NCBI GenBank assembly: GCA_947446835.1
Contig: CANFHS010000056.1
Span: 1 to 11,852 of the forward strand
Reading direction: 5' to 3'
Source: Bacteriovoracaceae bacterium
Lineage (GTDB): Bacteria > Bdellovibrionota > UBA1018
Length of the DNA stretch: 11,852 bases
Shown here: positions 1 to 6,944 of the stretch, in pieces
How positions within the stretch are numbered: position 1 is the first letter of the stretch
How the letters are laid out: each line of letters opens with the position of its first letter
The notes under the pieces: generated by a model
Databases searched by the model: none
Seen by the model: only the letters and a program-made list of their open reading frames with translations
Told to the model about the DNA's origin: nothing
Made by a program: the position numbers and the translations under genes

Positions 1-422
1 GACAGGGCCCGCAGGCCTGCCGTGGCCAGCGACCAGGGGCCCTCGTCGGCCTGGAGCAGCAGTCCCTGGAAGCGGTAGTTGCCGCTCAGGACAAACGCGA
101 TGATGGTGCCCACGCCCAGGATAGTGCCGCCCAGCAGGCCCGGAAAAAACCGCCGCTGCAGCCGCTGGAACGAAACCACCTCGCTGCGCGAAGTGGAGGT
201 CAGAGGCCTGAACAGCACCAGTCCGGCCACGAACAGCACCGCGGCGATGGCCATGAGGGTGATCTCGTTGGCCCCGAAGACATCGGTGATGTCCTGGAAG
301 CGCGGACTCGAGCCCAGCAGGAAATACGTGATGAAGGTCAGGGCCAGGAGGCGGAAAAAGGCGATCCACGCGGCATAGGCCGCGATCATTCCCAGGGCGC
401 GAAGGCTGTGCTTAGGGAGCAT
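1..422 (-). CDS. Integral membrane protein, probable CPBP-family intramembrane protease, N-terminal part (runs off left edge)
   Basis: The first 140 codons are visible and open to the window edge. The ATG at 422 lies inside the end of the glucoamylase gene (11-nt overlap, ATGCTCCCTAA), with a GAGGAAGG Shine-Dalgarno-like sequence about 10 nt upstream, so translation is probably coupled to that gene. The product starts MLPKHSLRALGMIAAYAAWI. It has three hydrophobic segments at about residues 10-37, 53-71 and 93-113, followed by NYRFQGLLLQADEG. A short RR-rich segment, then a G-rich helix, then a YRF-type stretch is the usual lead-in to the EExxxR catalytic helix of CPBP (CAAX/Abi-type) membrane proteases. 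The catalytic motif itself would lie beyond the edge, so the family call is inference by pattern. That it is a multi-pass membrane protein is well supported. A downstream in-frame Met (residue 12) is a less likely start. Confidence 0.6.
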   Translation of the reverse strand, partial: MLPKHSLRALGMIAAYAAWIAFFRLLALTFITYFLLGSSPRFQDITDVFGANEITLMAIAAVLFVAGLVLFRPLTSTSRSEVVSFQRLQRRFFPGLLGGTILGVGTIIAFVLSGNYRFQGLLLQADEGPWSLATAGLRAL

Positions 423-2586
423 CAAACGGGACACCTTCCTCGAGGCTGCGTCGAAGAAGGATATCCTCGGAATGCGCCCAAACCAATGGGCAAGCCACGC
501 CGGGTCCGGCAATGGCGCGGTTCGTGGCGGTGATGGTCTGCTCGGGGATCAGCCCGGAGGGAAGCGCGGTGCTTTCCATGAGCTGCAGCTGGGCCGTGGC
601 CCGGGCCGTGTCTCCGGCGATGAGCGCGTACATGCCGCGTTCGCCGGCCAGCAGGGGCCAGTAGCCGCCCACGTTGTTCTCGCCGTAGCCGTCGCGGTTG
701 TAGCGGCGGTAGTGCAGGGCCAGCGAGGGGTCTTCGAAGCCACCGGCAATTCCCAGGCGCGGGGATTCGTAGATGCGCAGGGTGGACAGGATGACCGGGT
801 CGTTGGCAGGGCGAACGCCCTGGCGCACCAGCTCCAGGAAGCCGCCGTCCAGGATCTCGTCGGCAAAGGCCTGGCCGCCGCCGTTGGCGATCTGCAGGGG
901 TTCCCGGTTGTCCGGGTGGCCGGTGGGGCTGACGCGCAGGTAGTAGTTGCGGCCCTGGGCGCCCTGGCGGACGCGCATCCAGTCCTCGATGTGCGTGGCC
1001 CAGGTCTCGGCGGTTTCACGGTACTCGGAGTCGCCGGTCAGGCGCGAGGCCGCCCGGAGCGCCGAGATGACCGGTGCCACCGTCGAGGGCACGTAGCCGC
1101 CGTTTTCTTCCCAGCGGTCCTGCGGGGTGACCGGACCATGATCGACCAGGAAGCGGGCGGCCCGGCGGACCATTTCGAGGTCGCCGGCGGTGGGCTCCAG
1201 AAGGCCACGCTTCTGGAGGTGGTAGGCCAGCAGGATCGGGAAAGCGACTTCGTCCAGCTGCAGGCCCTTCCAGTAGGGCGTGCCGTCGATCCAGAAGTTC
1301 TGGGGCCAGGAGCCGTCGTCCGACTGGATCCGGCGCAGGAAGCGCAGCACGCGCACCGGAGTGTCGCGATCGCCGGCCGCCATCAGGCCCATGGCCGTGT
1401 GGTAGATGTCGCGCGGCCAAACCAGGTGGTAGCCGCCGATGGCGTCCTGGGCGTGGTCGCCGTCGGGCACGCCGGGCTTGGAGAGCGAAGCCACGATGGC
1501 GCCGCGCTCGATCTTGTCCTCGTGCATCTTCATGACCACTGCCGAACGACGGGCCTGGGGGCTGTTCTGGAAGAAGGTCAGCTTGCCGTTGACGCGGTCC
1601 AGGCTGGTCAGGAAGCTGGCCCAGCCGGCCTCGTACGCCTGGCGCACGACTTCAAACGGGGTTTGGAGCGAATTCTTGCCGGTGTTGATGGCGCCGCCCG
1701 GAGTGGGGGCGAATGCCAGGGCTAGATCGACGGTGAATTCGTGCGAGTCCTGCGGCACCGCAAGTTCGGCCACCAGGGCCACGTTGCCCGGACCGGCCTG
1801 GCCCCAGGTGCGGGTCAGCTGGAAGTTGCGCGAAATGTCCTGCCAGCCGTCGGTCGTGCCGACGTAGCCTGCCGAGGTGGCGGTGTAAGGCACAGAAGAC
1901 AGGAGGGCCGTGGAAGCCGGGTCAAAGTGGCGGGTCAGCACGTCGCCACGCGCGCGGAGGGGGGCCGTGCGGGTTGCCAGGAGTGCATCGGACTGGGCAA
2001 TGGCCTGGTTCAGGGCGCCCAGGTTGTTGATGGCGGGCTTGAACAGGACGAACACGCGCAGGGGCTTGTCCTGCCACTGGAAGTGGCTCTGGATCCTCAC
2101 CACCGGGGCCTGCGGGTCGGTCACGATCTGCTGGTCGAGGCGGTATTTGCCCGATCGATCCATCGAAGTGACCTGGACCGTCTGGCCTTGCGGCGCGTAC
2201 AGCACCTGGCTGCGGGTGTCGCGGCGCTGCTCCGAAAAGAAGTGGTCGCCATCGGTGACCAGGAACTGCAGGTCACCCGTCTGGGGCTGGTCCACCCGGG
2301 GGTAGGCCACCTCGGTCAGCACGCCTTCGGCCATCGTGAACCAGACCGGAGACTGTGCGCCCGTCTTCTCGTAGGCCGCGCCGATGGCCTGCTTCAGTGC
2401 GGGCGCCCAGCGATGGGGAATTCCGGGGGCACCCGGTGCCTCGTCGCCTTTGGAGCGCAGGGTAGGCTTGGATTTTTTTGCAGCAGGAGGGCGTACGGTT
2501 GCCCCGGCTGAGTGGGCCGCGCCGACAAAAAGCGCAACGCAGGCTGAGACACTGACCAGGGCAAGGCCTTGGGATTTTGGATGCAC
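412..2586 (-). CDS. Secreted glucoamylase (GH15, bacterial two-domain type)
   Basis: Glucan 1,4-alpha-glucosidase-like enzyme that would release glucose from the non-reducing ends of starch, glycogen or related alpha-glucans. The 724-residue product has a Sec signal peptide (hydrophobic residues 8-25, likely cleavage after AHS at 24-26) and a Lys/Pro-rich linker. Residues about 55-300 form the glucodextranase-like N-terminal beta-sandwich domain, and residues about 310-715 the (alpha/alpha)6 catalytic domain. Visible GH15 motifs are GYHLVWPRDIY (385-395), SWPQNFWIDG (426-435), RWEENGGY (491-498) and WAHSED (703-708). By family comparison E493 is the general acid and E707 the general base. Length and domain order are normal for bacterial glucoamylases. 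The start is GTG, preceded after 5 nt by GGGGGAA. The gene is divergent from ftsE and overlaps the downstream membrane-protein gene. Export points to a periplasmic or extracellular substrate; the exact sugar linkage (alpha-1,4, alpha-1,6 or trehalose-like) cannot be read from the sequence. Confidence 0.93.
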   Translation of the reverse strand: MHPKSQGLALVSVSACVALFVGAAHSAGATVRPPAAKKSKPTLRSKGDEAPGAPGIPHRWAPALKQAIGAAYEKTGAQSPVWFTMAEGVLTEVAYPRVDQPQTGDLQFLVTDGDHFFSEQRRDTRSQVLYAPQGQTVQVTSMDRSGKYRLDQQIVTDPQAPVVRIQSHFQWQDKPLRVFVLFKPAINNLGALNQAIAQSDALLATRTAPLRARGDVLTRHFDPASTALLSSVPYTATSAGYVGTTDGWQDISRNFQLTRTWGQAGPGNVALVAELAVPQDSHEFTVDLALAFAPTPGGAINTGKNSLQTPFEVVRQAYEAGWASFLTSLDRVNGKLTFFQNSPQARRSAVVMKMHEDKIERGAIVASLSKPGVPDGDHAQDAIGGYHLVWPRDIYHTAMGLMAAGDRDTPVRVLRFLRRIQSDDGSWPQNFWIDGTPYWKGLQLDEVAFPILLAYHLQKRGLLEPTAGDLEMVRRAARFLVDHGPVTPQDRWEENGGYVPSTVAPVISALRAASRLTGDSEYRETAETWATHIEDWMRVRQGAQGRNYYLRVSPTGHPDNREPLQIANGGGQAFADEILDGGFLELVRQGVRPANDPVILSTLRIYESPRLGIAGGFEDPSLALHYRRYNRDGYGENNVGGYWPLLAGERGMYALIAGDTARATAQLQLMESTALPSGLIPEQTITATNRAIAGPGVACPLVWAHSEDILLRRSLEEGVPFDAP

Positions 2587-2591
2587 GATCG

Positions 2592-2598
2592 TTCCCCC
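2592..2598 (-). promoter_or_regulatory. Ribosome binding site of the glucoamylase gene
   Basis: On the minus strand GGGGGAA sits 5 nt before the GTG at 2586. It supports the GTG as initiator, which places a signal peptide directly at the N-terminus. Confidence 0.55.
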
Positions 2599-2607
2599 GA
2601 ATCTTGA

Positions 2608-2636
2608 AGAGTAGGTGGGGTCGGCCAGACTGTCAA
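2608..2636 (-). promoter_or_regulatory. Predicted sigma70-type promoter for the glucoamylase gene
   Basis: On the minus strand a perfect TTGACA (2636-2631) is followed after 17 bp by TACTCT (2613-2608), which keeps the three most conserved -10 positions (TA...T). The predicted transcript would start near 2601, leaving a leader of about 15 nt that still contains the GGGGGAA ribosome binding site. The promoter lies back to back with that of ftsE. Prediction from sequence only. Confidence 0.5.
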
Positions 2637-2650
2637 TCAGGTGACGCGGT

Positions 2651-2677
2651 TTGTCTTTTGGGAATTGATGCTATTCT
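2651..2677 (+). promoter_or_regulatory. Predicted extended -10 promoter of the ftsE operon
   Basis: TTGTCT (2651-2656) is followed after 15 bp by TATTCT (2672-2677). The -10 is preceded by TG one base upstream (TGCTATTCT), an extended -10 that can compensate for the short spacer. Transcription would begin near 2684, giving a leader of about 17 nt containing the GGGGGAAG ribosome binding site. This argues against the in-frame GTG at 2641 as the ftsE start, because that codon would lie upstream of the promoter. Confidence 0.4.
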
Positions 2678-2684
2678 TCGGTTT

Positions 2685-2692
2685 GGGGGAAG
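2685..2692 (+). promoter_or_regulatory. Ribosome binding site of ftsE (decides the start)
   Basis: GGGGGAAG with an 8-nt spacer to the ATG at 2701. No comparable site precedes the in-frame GTG at 2641. Confidence 0.65.
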
Positions 2693-2700
2693 TGTCGCTT

Positions 2701-3387
2701 ATGGTGCAGCTCAACCAGGTCACGCAGAACTATTTTGGACAGCCCAGAGTTCTGGACCAGGTCAGCCTGGAACTGAAAAAAGGGGACTTCCTTTACGTCC
2801 TGGGTGGGAGTGGCGCGGGCAAGTCCACGCTGCTGCGCCTCCTGGCCACCGAAGAGAGCGTGTCCTCCGGTTCGGTTTCGCTCTTCGGCTACAACATGAA
2901 CACGGTTTCGCCTCAGACCTTGCGCGCCATCCGGCGCGTGCTGGGTTATGTGCCGCAGAATCTGCGCCTCATTCCGGATCTGAGCGTCTTTGACAACGTG
3001 GCGCTGTCGCTGACGTTGTCCGGGCAGCGGGTGCTTTCGTCCGAAGCGCGCATGCGCGTGGGCGAAGCGCTGGAGCGTCTGGGTCTGGGCCAATTGAGCG
3101 ACAAGACGGCCTCGGGCCTTTCGGGTGGCGAAGCGCAGCGGGTGTCGGTGGCGCGTGCCTTGGTGCGTCAACCCGAGCTGCTGGTGGCCGACGAGCCCAC
3201 CGGCGCGCAGGACCCCGAGCACACCTGGGCCATGATGGATGCCCTGGTCCGTGCCAATCTTTCGGGCACCACGGTGGTGGTGGCCACGCACGATCGCGAA
3301 ATCGTGCGCAGGATCCGCAAGCGTTGCGCCATCCTCCGCGGTGGACGGCTGCAGATTGAACAGCAAGGAGCGGCGCTGTGTACCTGA
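2701..3387 (+). CDS. ftsE: Cell division ABC-type ATPase FtsE
   Basis: Cytoplasmic ATPase of the FtsEX complex, which couples ATP hydrolysis to a conformational change in FtsX and so to activation of peptidoglycan hydrolysis in the periplasm. The 228-residue product has the full set of ABC motifs: Walker A GGSGAGKST (35-43), Q-loop Q86 in YVPQNLRLIPD, signature LSGGEAQRV (140-148), Walker B LLVADEPTG (160-168) with catalytic E165, and H-loop H197 in VVATHDREIV. The length matches the family (about 220-230 residues). The D-loop reads GAQDPE where GNLDPE is more usual, a mild divergence. The start is the ATG at 2701, chosen by its ribosome binding site and the upstream promoter; an in-frame GTG at 2641 would add 20 residues not usual in FtsE. 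It is the first gene of a five-gene operon and overlaps ftsX by 10 nt. Confidence 0.94.
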   Translation: MVQLNQVTQNYFGQPRVLDQVSLELKKGDFLYVLGGSGAGKSTLLRLLATEESVSSGSVSLFGYNMNTVSPQTLRAIRRVLGYVPQNLRLIPDLSVFDNVALSLTLSGQRVLSSEARMRVGEALERLGLGQLSDKTASGLSGGEAQRVSVARALVRQPELLVADEPTGAQDPEHTWAMMDALVRANLSGTTVVVATHDREIVRRIRKRCAILRGGRLQIEQQGAALCT

Positions 3388-4241
3388 TCCGATTGGCGAT
3401 GCGTCCCTGGCGGAAGGCCTTCTGGAGCCAGCTCGTTTCGGGCCTGGCCATGGCTGCGTTGCTGGTGATGGGCTCGTTCCTGATCTGGCTGCAGCAGGGC
3501 CTGGGTCCGGTCATTTCGAGGATGGACCGCGAGCAGGTCATCACCGCCTACGTGGACCCGCAGCTTGCGGTCACCGAAGACGCCAGGCTGGCCGACCGCA
3601 TCCGCCTCAAGCTGGGTGCCAAATCGGTGGAAGTGCGCGCGGTGAGCAGCGAGCAGTTCATCGACGACCTGAAGGGCAATTACCCCGAGCTGGCCAAGGA
3701 GCTGGAAGGGCTGGGGGGCGAGATGCAGTCGCTGATCCCGCGCTACATCTCGGCTTCGGGGGTTTTCGCGCCCGATGCGGGCGAACAGCTTCGCAAGGTT
3801 CCGGGCGTGGAGTCGGTCGAAACGTCGCGCGAGCGTTACAAGCCCATCGCGGGCGCCTTCACGGCACTGCGCAAGCTGGCGTTGCTGCTGGCGCTCGGCC
3901 TGGGAGTGGCGCTGGCCACCGGCCTGGTGCACCTGGCGCGCATGAACGGGCAGCTGCTTTCGGAATCGCTGGGTATTCTCCGCCTCTGGGGCGCGAGCGC
4001 CGGCGCGCTACGGGTGCCGGCCCTGGTTTCGGGCGCCTCGGTGGGCGCCCTGGGCGGGGTGGTTGCGGGTGGACTTTGGCTCTTTGCGGGCGCGTTCCTC
4101 TCGGCCAACCTCGGGGCGTTCTCGCCCCTGCTTCAGCAGATTCCCGCGCCCACGGCCTGGTCGGCCCTGTGGGTGGCCGGCGCGGGCGTGTTTTCGGGAG
4201 CCCTGGCCGGAACGCTCAATCCGGGCGAGAGCCGGAGCTGA
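3378..4241 (+). CDS. ftsX: Cell division membrane protein FtsX
   Basis: Inner-membrane partner of FtsE. The 287-residue product has four predicted membrane segments (about 17-38, 164-186, 213-242 and 262-281) and a large periplasmic domain between the first and second (about 40-162), the region that recruits the amidase activator in known FtsEX systems. The motif ESLGILRLWGASAGALR (196-212) corresponds to the conserved RLxGAS cytoplasmic coupling region of FtsX. The start is GTG at 3378, inside the end of ftsE, with AGGAG 7 nt upstream. The strict overlap implies translational coupling and balanced FtsE and FtsX. The N-terminal cytoplasmic tail is short (about 16 residues) compared with E. 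coli FtsX. The next gene starts 3 nt after the stop. Confidence 0.93.
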   Translation: MYLIRLAMRPWRKAFWSQLVSGLAMAALLVMGSFLIWLQQGLGPVISRMDREQVITAYVDPQLAVTEDARLADRIRLKLGAKSVEVRAVSSEQFIDDLKGNYPELAKELEGLGGEMQSLIPRYISASGVFAPDAGEQLRKVPGVESVETSRERYKPIAGAFTALRKLALLLALGLGVALATGLVHLARMNGQLLSESLGILRLWGASAGALRVPALVSGASVGALGGVVAGGLWLFAGAFLSANLGAFSPLLQQIPAPTAWSALWVAGAGVFSGALAGTLNPGESRS

Positions 4242-4244
4242 CGC

Positions 4245-5453
4245 ATGAGGCGCGCGGCGGCCGCTTCGTTTCTCCTGCTGAACCAGGTGGCCTGGGCCGC
4301 CCTGCCGTCGGGTTCGGACGCGGTGGCGCAGCCGCCCAAGCCCCAGGCGGTTCGCCCGCCCACGTTGTCGGAGCGACTCACCACGATCCGCTCGCGGGTC
4401 ATCGTGCTGGAGCAGTCGCTCATCGACGGGGTCAAGGCGCAGGGTGAAGCCAAGCGCAATATCCAGCGCATCCAGGCCCTGATGAAGCTGCAGCGCGAGG
4501 AGCGTGAGCTCGGAATCCGTCGCACGGCCGAGCTCGAAAAAACCATCGGCGAGCTCCAGGTGAGGCGCGGCGCGTTACGCGAGCGGATCTCGGTCCAGCA
4601 GGGTGGCATCCGCAAATTCCTGGCCGAGCTGGGTCGCACGCGCAAGGAGCCGCCGCGGTCGCTGGGGCCCGAAGCCCACGAGCGCATCGAGTCGCCGCGG
4701 CTGCGGGTCCTGGCGGGACTGGTGCAGCGGGGCCTGTCGGAGATCGAAACCCTGAAGGTGGACCTCCAGGACGCGGACCAGCTGGAGCAGAAGATCCAGG
4801 AAGAGCAGCAGCAGCTGGCGTACCTGTTCCAGGACCTCAAGGAGCAGGAGTCGGTGCTGGAGCTGAACCGCATGCTCCAGGTCGACATGCTCAAGAAGCG
4901 CCACCAGGAGCGGGTTTCGCAGCTGGAGAACTACCGCAAGCTCAAGTCGGCCGAAGGGCAGGTCGAAGGCCTGATCCGGAACTTCAATGCGCGCCGCGAG
5001 CTCGAAAAGGCGGTCGAGACCGAGCGCCTGGCTTCGCGTTCCATGCGCCAGGGCGCCTTTGCGCGCCTCAAGGGCTCGTTGACGTTGCCGGTGGCGGGCA
5101 AGGTGGTCAGCTTCTTCGGGCGCGCCTTTGACCCCAAGTCGAGCCTGCAGGTGTTCAAGAAGGGCGTGGACATCGATGCGGGAGCGGCCCGTCCGGTCAA
5201 GGCCATCTCGGCGGGGCGGGTGGCCTTTTCGGGTGAGCTGCCCAACTATGGGCGCGTCACGATCATCGACCACGGGGACCACTATTACTCCCTGTGCGCG
5301 AACCTGGGCGAACTGCGGCGTCAAGTGGGCGACGCTGTCCGGTCGGGCGACGAGATCGGAACCAGCGATGCCTCGGGATCGCCGGTCTATTTCGAGATCC
5401 GTTCGCGCAACATCGCGGTCAACCCGTTGCAGTGGATCGCGGATGCGCGGTAG
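4245..5453 (+). CDS. envC: EnvC-like peptidoglycan hydrolase activator with degenerate LytM domain
   Basis: Predicted periplasmic protein that FtsX would recruit to switch on cell-wall amidases. The 402-residue product has a signal peptide (residues 1-19, cleavage after AWA), two long charged and Leu-rich coiled-coil stretches (about 40-125 and 160-265), and a C-terminal LytM/M23 fold (about 278-400). The LytM domain lacks the enzyme's key residues: HxGxD reads K305-K-G-V-D309, the YAH histidine is N353, and HLHFE reads P380-V-Y382-F-E. Only D309 survives, so it cannot bind zinc as a peptidase. That is the hallmark of EnvC and NlpD-type activators. The position immediately after ftsX (3-nt gap) supports the role strongly. 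No amidase partner is in this window. The symbol is given by architecture and position, not proven orthology. Confidence 0.85.
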   Translation: MRRAAAASFLLLNQVAWAALPSGSDAVAQPPKPQAVRPPTLSERLTTIRSRVIVLEQSLIDGVKAQGEAKRNIQRIQALMKLQREERELGIRRTAELEKTIGELQVRRGALRERISVQQGGIRKFLAELGRTRKEPPRSLGPEAHERIESPRLRVLAGLVQRGLSEIETLKVDLQDADQLEQKIQEEQQQLAYLFQDLKEQESVLELNRMLQVDMLKKRHQERVSQLENYRKLKSAEGQVEGLIRNFNARRELEKAVETERLASRSMRQGAFARLKGSLTLPVAGKVVSFFGRAFDPKSSLQVFKKGVDIDAGAARPVKAISAGRVAFSGELPNYGRVTIIDHGDHYYSLCANLGELRRQVGDAVRSGDEIGTSDASGSPVYFEIRSRNIAVNPLQWIADAR

Positions 5454-5462
5454 CCTGGAATC

Positions 5463-6944
5463 ATGAACCTTTCGATCGCGAAGCTCCGTGTGCTGGCCCT
5501 GATGTCCGTCCTGCCCTTGACCCTTTCGGGGTCCCTGGCCCGGGCGGCCGAAGCTCCCAAGAAGGCGCCGGCACCCGCGGCGGCCCCGGCCGCTTCCGCG
5601 GCCACGGGCCAGTCGGATCGCTACGAGAACCTGGAGCTCTTCCAGAAGGTGCTCCACTTCGTCGAATCCAACTACGTGGACGAGACCAAGAACAAGGAAC
5701 TGCTGTACGGCGCCATCAAGGGCATGCTCGAAACCCTCGACCCGCACTCCAACTTCCTGCCGCCCGAAATCTTCAAGGACATGAAGATGGAGACGAGCGG
5801 CCGTTTCGGGGGCCTGGGCATCGAGATCGGCATGAAGGACAACATCCTGACCGTCATCTCGCCCATCGAGGACACCCCCGCCTGGAAAGCCGGGATCAAG
5901 CCGGGCGACCGCATCACCAAGATCAACGGTGAAAGCACCAAGGGCATGACCCTGGTGGAGGCCGTGACCAAGATGCGCGGCAAGAAGGGCAGCGGCGTCA
6001 CGTTGAGCGTCTACCGGGACGGGGTGGAAGGCTTCAAGGACTACACGCTGACCCGCGAAATGGTGAAGATCCAGTCGGTGAAGCACGAGATGCTTGAGCC
6101 CCAGTTCGGCTACGTGCGGCTGGCCAGCTTCAACGAGAACGCCGCCCAGGACATCCGCGCGGCCATCCAGAAGATCGAGCAGAAGGGCGGCAAGCTGCGC
6201 GGCCTGGTGTTCGATCTGCGCATGAACCCGGGCGGGTTGCTGGACCAGGCGGTCGAGGTCTCCTCGCTCTTCGTGGACGAGGGCGTGGTCGTGTCGACCA
6301 TCGGCCGCAACCGCGACCAGAAGGACGTGAAGTACGCGCGCAAGGGCGTGGCCCGGAAGGACTTCCCGGTCGCGGTCCTGGTGAATTCGTCCAGCGCTTC
6401 TGCCGCCGAGATCGTGGCCGGCGCCCTGCAGGACCATCACCGCGCCATCATCATGGGGCAGCCCACCTTCGGCAAAGGTTCGGTCCAGACGGTGGTCGAG
6501 CTCCAGCCTGAAGTGGGCCTCAAGCTCACCATTGCCCGCTACTACACGCCTTCGGGCCGCAGCATCCAGGAAAAGGGCGTCATGCCGGACGTCGTGCTGG
6601 ACGACTTCGATCCCAAGGTGCTGGCCGATGCCCGTCGCAAGCAGGACGGCATGCGCGAGCGCGACCTCAAGGGCCACATGGTCAACACCGACGAAGTCGA
6701 GCAGGAGGGTGGCAAGCACTCCGACTTCCACAAGGAAGAGCTCGAAATGCTTTCCAGGAAGCGTGAAGAGTCGCGCTCTTCGGGCAAAGAGGACGAGCCG
6801 GCGCGCTTCAGCCCGCGTGAGGATTACCAGGTGCGCGAAGCCCTGAACTACCTGAAGTCCTACGAGGTGTTCAAGAAGCTGGCTGCCACCGAACGCGCGG
6901 AGACGGAAGCCGTCAAACCGGCGCAGGCTTCCGCCGTCAGGTGA
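5463..6944 (+). CDS. ctpA: Carboxy-terminal processing protease CtpA (S41)
   Basis: Periplasmic PDZ-containing serine protease of family S41 that cleaves proteins near their C-termini. The 493-residue product has a signal peptide (about 1-28, cleavage after ARA), an Ala/Pro-rich linker (30-50), an N-terminal helical part with YVD and TLDPHS (70-96), a PDZ domain (about 113-190, beginning GRFGGLGIEIG), and the S41 core. In VNSSSASAAEI the catalytic Ser is S313 and in PTFGKGSVQ the general base is K338; their 25-residue spacing equals that of Ser430 and Lys455 in E. coli Prc. A charged C-terminal tail (about 385-493) follows. The start ATG lies 9 nt after envC, and the stop overlaps the next start (GTGA). 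Related proteases degrade peptidoglycan hydrolases in other bacteria; applying this to the neighbouring EnvC-like protein or its amidase is inference. Confidence 0.93.
   Translation: MNLSIAKLRVLALMSVLPLTLSGSLARAAEAPKKAPAPAAAPAASAATGQSDRYENLELFQKVLHFVESNYVDETKNKELLYGAIKGMLETLDPHSNFLPPEIFKDMKMETSGRFGGLGIEIGMKDNILTVISPIEDTPAWKAGIKPGDRITKINGESTKGMTLVEAVTKMRGKKGSGVTLSVYRDGVEGFKDYTLTREMVKIQSVKHEMLEPQFGYVRLASFNENAAQDIRAAIQKIEQKGGKLRGLVFDLRMNPGGLLDQAVEVSSLFVDEGVVVSTIGRNRDQKDVKYARKGVARKDFPVAVLVNSSSASAAEIVAGALQDHHRAIIMGQPTFGKGSVQTVVELQPEVGLKLTIARYYTPSGRSIQEKGVMPDVVLDDFDPKVLADARRKQDGMRERDLKGHMVNTDEVEQEGGKHSDFHKEELEMLSRKREESRSSGKEDEPARFSPREDYQVREALNYLKSYEVFKKLAATERAETEAVKPAQASAVR

Noticed and set aside
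79..378. A 99-codon plus-strand open frame near the left edge
   Set aside because: The minus strand here encodes a coherent hydrophobic membrane protein continuous with the operon; the plus-strand product is Arg/Ser/Pro-rich and unconvincing.
472..1725. A 417-codon plus-strand open frame opposite the glucoamylase gene
   Set aside because: It is antisense to conserved GH15 catalytic motifs, with Gly/Val/Ala-rich content and no recognisable family.
2641..2700. A 20-residue upstream extension of FtsE from GTG 2641
   Set aside because: It overlaps the likely promoter, has no ribosome binding site and adds residues not typical of FtsE; ATG 2701 has GGGGGAAG at 8 nt.
4791..4826. Short repeated CAG/GAG triplets in the envC-like gene
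   Set aside because: They reflect Gln/Glu-rich coiled-coil coding (QEEQQQL), not a DNA repeat element.
4575..6731. A 718-codon open frame on the minus strand opposite envC and ctpA
   Set aside because: It is antisense to two genes with clear family motifs. In GC-rich DNA the complementary frame often lacks stops, and the product is His/Asp/Leu-rich low-complexity without recognisable domains.
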